This document shows positions 58,601-64,000 of a stretch of DNA of 64,000 nt, piece by piece. The translations under genes and the position numbers were made by a program. This DNA comes from Blastobasis lacticolella (lineage: Eukaryota > Arthropoda > Insecta > Lepidoptera > Blastobasidae). The stretch covers positions 17,088,173 to 17,152,172 of the forward strand of contig LR990045.1 in NCBI GenBank assembly GCA_905147135.1, given 5' to 3'. Under the pieces are notes generated by a model. That model was given only the letters and a program-made list of their open reading frames with translations. It made no database searches and was not told the origin of the DNA. Within the stretch, counting starts at the first letter, position 1. Each line of letters starts with the position of its first letter.

Positions 58601-61600
58601 TTAACGCACGCTACCGCGTTTAAACAAACTTCTCAGGAACATAACATACGGCTCATATTACTCATCTCAATGTCTCTTCGGGTCGCTTCTGTATATATAT
58701 CTTATCAAATGAATGGCAACGGTAGATATGAGTAGCCATAGTTCCAGGCATGAGGGTGCATGAGGCATGTCTTCTTAGTCCTCCCTCACAGTGACAAAGC
58801 ATATGCCTTTCTGCATTTTTTATATTATTTTCACAGAAATCGTATTTCATAGTAGCAGTTGACATCGCATTATACATGATCACAAATTTTATAACCACCT
58901 TTTCTTTATGTAACGTCTTTTCTTAAGGCGTTTTATCGTTTGTTATCTGCTACAGACCATAATATTCATGTATTAGAAAACGTCCTTAGCGTCATACAGA
59001 TAATATAAATATCTACCTTGAACGATATTTTATTTTCGAAACTACGATTGAAATTATACTCGCAACAACATAAATCTTAATTTACTGTTACTCAGACACC
59101 CCTACTCATTAATCTGGATTCACGAACACCGATCGAAATAATAAGATCATTAAAATATCGATTCACAATTGCCGCTAAGCGTGGTGGTCTTTTTGCAATG
59201 CAGTAAAATCGTGTTAATTGCTATTATACAGCTTGGCAAAAAGATGGCTGCAAGTGCACGTTTCTCTTGCATGGTATTGACGTGACAACGCTTTTAAATC
59301 ACTCGTACATGCCTTAACACCCTCGCTCTTGGGGTCGACGTATCTTCCTCGCCATTGAGATCGGATTGCAATTTAGGTCGATTTACTTTGGTAGTTGTCG
59401 ATAAACAATCCTTTTAAACTGTCGCGGTTATTATCACATATTTTAAAGGCATATTCCGGCTCTCCAGTCCTACCGTGACCATGATTCATGTAACTACGTC
59501 GAAATATCGGGCTACTCAGTAACAAAAGTACGGGGTAGGAAACCCGGAACATACCTTTAAAATGTGTAACAATCGTAACGCATTAAAAGTGAAAGATAGC
59601 CCCAATATGATAGCTCTATTTTTTGTTATGAATTATCCAAAACAACTGTGAATGGAACAATGCTGTCGGGATATTCACCCTTAAAGAATTGCCTTTAAAG
59701 AATGAATTGAAAAATTAATATTTAATCATCTGGTAAATAAATGTAAGTAAGTGTATTTACAAAAAGCGAATGGTCCCTACACGTGTACTTTTCCATATAG
59801 ATACCTTTCACCCAAAAGTCATTGTAGATAAAATATGATTATGTGTGATAAAAAAAAATTATGATATTAATAAACATTATATTAAAGCACCAACGCCGAA
59901 CATTACAAATACTTATTTAATTATGTCGATGTAGGTAAATTAACGCCTTAATTAAACAAGACAGCAGGGTAAAAGTCCTGGCGCCCAGTCTTCGGATTTG
60001 GATATATTACCCAAAATATGCCTTTTTTTCTTACAATAATTTGTTTATTTCCTTTCTTATGTTACTAAATATGTATTGCCAATATTTGAGAACACCTTGG
60101 CATTCATTAAGTACACAAGAACTGTGATTAAAGATCAGTCGCTTACAGTTAGATATTATTTAGGGCTCTAGCCTAGCAAATAGGCGGTCTCGACTAAGAT
60201 AGATCACTCGAGGCGGTGCATAAGTGCTCTAATGATCGGTATCTGGCGATCTATTGATCGGTATGCAAGGATTTATACGGGAGATCGATCGTAAATTATG
60301 TTGGTACTTGACAGCCGTGGGTGTCGGGAGTAGCGCCTCCTGGCCACCTTAATTGAGGAAGAATTGACTCCCTTTAAATACAATAGCTACTAGGAGAGCC
60401 GAATACTGGGCGAATAAAGTGTAAGTCAGAGTTTAGTTCATCGACTCGATAAAAAGAAGAAGAAGAGCTTTAGGGATAATATGAGTTTTAAATAATTTAT
60501 AAGATATATTGTAGGAATGAGTTAAGTTATGTTTCTTTATTACAGCCGAAATTCAAATGCTGGAACTCTTCCAAGCGAATCCTTCAGATATGTCAAAATG
60601 CATCCATCAGTGAAAATAGTCACAATTAGATTTTCTCCGTGACTTCGTAGGATTTAGTCTAACGTAAATCCATAGCTACATAGACTTACTCCTTTTTTCC
60701 AGTAGGGGTATGCAGAGACGACATTGTTCCACTTGCTGCGATCCCCAGAAAATTCTATCGCTTTACACATTATTTCCCTTTTCATATACATATTATGCTT
60801 GTAGTTTCGGGCACTTTAGACCTGACCTTTAGTTTTGTTTGGTCAAACTAAATAGTCAGAAATTAGGATCACGACCAACAATACCCCAACGATGATGACG
60901 AGCGTTTAAAAGCAGTTAAAGGTACGTGTGAAAACCATTACCCAATAAGCGTGTCAAGCGAGCTGTTGTAATTACAGTTATTTACACTAATCAAAAGCCG
61001 TACTCGAATAACTTAAGTTAAAGGTGCCTATTAAATTTACGAGTACATTCCGTGTACGCCAATAATTCCGACTTAAGCAACAGTGAATGACGCTTAAATT
61101 TAATGTCTTAATCCAACTCAATTCTCACAGCACCTTATATAACAGCACCAAGATGTGAAGATAACGACTAATTTTGCCACATTACATGCTTTATCCGAAC
61201 CAAGTACAAAAGTTATGTTATGGGCAAAGTGTAATCTTTGTAGTGTAGTATGTCCCTAATACAAGCACAGCACGCTATATTGGATAACAAGCTCAAAATC
61301 TGAGGACGGTAATTTGATATTGCGTCTCTAGTTATTCTTAGTTAGAAACCGTTTGTAGGCTACCTTACATTATGTAGAGGTAAATTTGTTTGTTTGTATT
61401 TTATTAACTTATGTTTGTAAGGTAAAGAAAGGTGACAGAAAGGTGCATCCATGCGTACGACTGACTGCCTGATGTTAAGCAGTAAAGTTCTAATGTGATT
61501 TTATAGAAACATGATCCAATACTCTAATCAAGTGGTAATTTTAATTCAATTGAAAAATTTACCGAAATATTTGGTCATAATGGAAATAAAATTAAGAAAA

Positions 61601-61970
61601 ATTTTTGGAAATATCTAATAGCAATCCGAAGCTTATAATCTGAAATCTGGCGCAAAAACCTATCTTACCGAAGCCTACACGGACGGAGTCGCGGAAAAGT
61701 TAGTAAGTTACTAAATCAGGGACGGCCAATTCATGTTTCGTAACCTGATATACGCGAAATTTACTCATTGATTATGTTACTTGGACAAAATAATATTATC
61801 ATTTGTCAGGATCATGAGCCATATATTGTTACGGTAACTTATAGTCAATGGTTTCGAGTAATGGAGAATCGTTAATAGATTGGAACTAAGGGAGCGTGAT
61901 ATTATAAAATGTCTATCATAGGTTCATAGTTCCCTTTCATTGGTTTTAAACTAAAATTATATATTTCTAG
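55679..61970. other. Gene-poor sequence before the membrane-protein exon
   Basis: Contains an inverted-repeat element at 59435-59567, a near tandem ATTGATCGGTAT/ATGATCGGTAT pair near 60231-60262, and AT-rich DNA. An acceptor-like TTTATTACAG at 60545 is followed by a short open stretch. Its end phase does not fit the exon at 61971. Confidence 0.4.
59435..59567. mobile_element. Short inverted-repeat element with AACTACGTCGAAATATC core
   Basis: ATTTTAAAGGCATATTCCGG (left) and CCGGAACATACCTTTAAAAT (right, ending near 59562) are imperfect inverted repeats. The core 17-mer at 59492-59508 recurs at 26785-26801. MITE-like. Confidence 0.5.
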
Positions 61971-62221
61971 GTATCAAGAAAGAGGGCTCGCGGGAATCCC
62001 AATCCTCCGTTCCGGACTGTTGGGTTCACGTCGCCAAGTTGGATGCAAGAGCCAACGTCTTGCGACATGGAGATGCCGAAAACCAGACGAAGTATGAGCA
62101 AGCCTGGCAGAAGCAGGAATTGACCGCTCATATGATAGTGATGAATCTGCTTGTTTCCTTAATATCAGTTTTTGTAATAGCAGCCGAGCTTTTAGGTCCT
62201 GTAATATCAAAATTTATTTAA
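61971..62221 (+). CDS. Last exon of an unrecognised small membrane protein
   Basis: The acceptor TTATATATTTCTAG ends at 61970. The exon reads in phase 1 for 82 residues to TAA at 62219-62221. It starts IKKEGSRESQSSVPDCWVHV, has a polar middle (LDARANVLRHGDAENQTKYE) and ends with a hydrophobic helix, MIVMNLLVSLISVFVIAAEL, then GPVISKFI. The helix lies about ten residues from the C-terminus, so the protein would be tail-anchored or single-pass. Base and codon use are coding-like (GC-rich third positions in the first half), unlike the flanks. I do not recognise the family. Joined to the exon at 42455 it would make about 96 residues. An internal ATG at 62039 would give a 60-residue form. Confidence 0.65.
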
Positions 62222-62708
62222 TATGTATGCTATCACTGTCGAAATTGAACGCGATAAACATGTAATTGGTTCGTGTTCTATGTCGACAATCTAAGCACAA
62301 CAAAGTCGCGTCGGACTTTATACAGGCTTCGTAGGCACCCATGCTATAGTGGAATCGGTTTGCTGAATGAGTATCTCGGAAACTGGCAGGCGGCGCGCGC
62401 ACAAAGGGAGTTCAACGCACAAACTGTAACCCGCACTGCGCGTTTGCCGACAAGTGAGAAGCGGAACAGACTTTGTATTAAAACTAGCCGTTGCCTGCGG
62501 TTTTCTAGTCTGCGGATCTCTGTAAACATTGAACTGTGCCGCGGGGCTTTTCGGGCATCGAGAGTCTGTATAGTATGACAAAAGTATATAGTGCAACTTC
62601 TGTAATGGTAACCTAAATGTATAAATTATAAACGTTATGGGCGACAGTTACCGCTTACCATCAGGTGGGCTGTCTGGACGTTTATCACTGCGTATAATAA
62701 AAAAAAAC
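62222..62708 (+). other. Probable 3' untranslated region carrying repeat-derived sequence
   Basis: Follows the stop codon at 62221. AAAACTAGCCGTTGCCTGCGG (62480) and GGGCGACAGTTACCGCTTACC..ATCAGGTGGGC (62639-62670) are retroelement-tail sequences. They end in AATAAA (62697-62702) and oligo(A), which could supply the polyadenylation signal. Confidence 0.45.
62639..62708 (+). mobile_element. SINE/LINE 3' tail with oligo(A)
   Basis: CGACAGTTACCGCTTACCATCAGGTGGGC is the typical last part of lepidopteran LINE/SINE tails. It ends ..GTATAATAAAAAAAAA. Confidence 0.6.
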
Positions 62709-64000
62709 GATTTCCTGGTTGAAAGGTAGGCCCTAGCTGGCAGATTTATCGCTAGGATGTGGAGCAATCTAGCAAAAATCTTGGCTTTGATGTTATCCTT
62801 CTATCTATTCAGTCCACAAGAACGCAAACATTGACGCTGGCAGCTAAATAGATCCGATCATTAATATGTTCTAAAGACGGTACAAATGAACTAGCTATAC
62901 GACATGTTATCCAAAAAGGTTATGAAAGGTCCAAGTAATAGCATAATGTAAAGAAGTAATGTTACTTGGTCTCTCATCACTTGAGCACGTGTCCGGGGAT
63001 CGCAGCACAGGCAGTAGGCGTGTCCACACGTGCTCGGGTGGGAACTATGCACTTTCTAACAACTATAGTGAATTTAGTATTAAGACCTCTTTCTCTGTCA
63101 GTGAAGATGTATGATGTAAACTATAAAGTCTACGAATAATGCTGGATCATCCCATTGGTTCGCAAAACTAAAACTCAATTTATTATTCGCTTAAAGCGAT
63201 AAGGCCGCCTTTACGCGCATATAAATTGCTTTTTTCCTGTTATGTATAACTTTTGTGTGTGCGATAAAGAGTTTTTACTTACTTACTTATGTAAAAATAA
63301 AAATTCCAATGCAGCTTTGGTTTATAGTGTTGCTCATAGTTCTGTACCACGCTGCGTTGTCAGTACACCGTTGTCATTGAAGTCAAGATTTTGATTTTAC
63401 AAGCTAGCGTCGTGCCCATCTAGATTTGGACATGACCAAAAGGTTGCGAAAATTATGTTCATGTCATTTTGGTAAAGGATACAAAACTGTATTAACCTAA
63501 AAGTGTTGACATTCTAGATTGCTTATTATTAGTCATATTATTATGTAAGTATATTAGGCATAAACTTGGTTATAATTAATATTATTATCATATTTTAATT
63601 ATGATTATTGTTAATAAACTTTATGAACGGTAGACTTTTATATTTTTTTTTATTATATATTAGATATTTAGGGTAAAGGTTAAATTGTTTAAACTAATTG
63701 CTTTGAAAAACGTTACTTTAAAACAAATAAAGAAGTTGGTCGAATTGATTGGCTTAAAAAATAGCATGTGCTGAAAATAAATTAGAGACAATTCTTAAGA
63801 GAGAACCAATGTTGTGTTACGGGCGAGTCGATCATTTGAGCGTTGTATCACCAGCATTGTCGTGTCCGATGTCAATGTGTAACACAAACGTTTTATTTCC
63901 ACTTTTCTTTCCTACGTCTAGTCCTGATCATTCACTTACGCGAAATAATCACAAAGCTAAGACCCAAGCAAAGGCCTGCGCCGGCGCAGCGTCCACACCA
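62709..64000. other. Gene-poor sequence to the right edge
   Basis: AT-rich until about 63940. The last 60 bases are GC-rich and preceded on the minus strand by a donor-like GTAAGTGAA (from 63939). It could be a 5' exon of a minus-strand gene that continues outside, but no frame fits the exon at 19564. Confidence 0.3.

Noticed and set aside
60546..60610. Possible middle exon of the small membrane protein gene (after TTTATTACAG)
   Set aside because: The acceptor is good and the start phase fits, but the only donor (GTGAAA) leaves phase 2. That breaks the frame of the exon at 61971.
63940..64000. Possible first exon of a minus-strand gene at the right edge
   Set aside because: There is a consensus donor, but the open frame has the wrong phase for the exon at 19564 and too little sequence is visible.

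Overview
This is eukaryotic nuclear DNA, almost certainly from a moth or butterfly (Lepidoptera). Genes are split by GT-AG introns and the non-coding DNA is AT-rich. Much of it consists of repeat types common in lepidopteran genomes: Jockey/CR1-like LINE tails, RTE 3' ends with GATGAT tails, tRNA-derived SINEs and several inverted-repeat MITEs. I see no bacterial operon, CRISPR array, rRNA or functional tRNA gene.

Left part (1-19.6 kb, minus strand): six phase-compatible coding exons (19564-19412, 18871-18770, 17251-17101, 15972-15886, 6701-5483, 801-1) encode about 837 residues of a large, mostly disordered, Arg/Ser/Pro-rich protein. It runs off the left edge, and its first exon was not found. 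I think it is the orthologue of the Drosophila muscle/Z-disc-associated gene CG1674. The main reason is context: the next gene, on the plus strand at 20180-20851, is a clear N-terminal Xaa-Pro-Lys N-methyltransferase (Ntmt; Drosophila CG1675). As I recall, those two genes are neighbours on the Drosophila fourth chromosome.

Right part (20.9-64 kb): a long, gene-poor stretch. It contains a candidate two-exon gene on the plus strand for a small (about 96 residue) unrecognised tail-anchored or single-pass membrane protein. Exon 1 (ATG at 42455) lies behind a TATA/initiator pair and begins Met-Gly-Cys. Exon 2 (61971-62221) carries the membrane helix and stop codon. The intron between them would be about 19.5 kb. 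The splice phases agree, but the pairing is my inference.

Repeats: there is a 5'-truncated LINE with an open reverse transcriptase frame (44248-45558, minus), an older relative (11395-12190, minus), and many short LINE, RTE and SINE pieces. There are at least five MITE-like inverted-repeat families. One of them sits at the same place inside a LINE tail in two separate loci. Several perfect hairpins or palindromes (15699-15745, 40912-40955, 53291-53330) are not explained by any gene.
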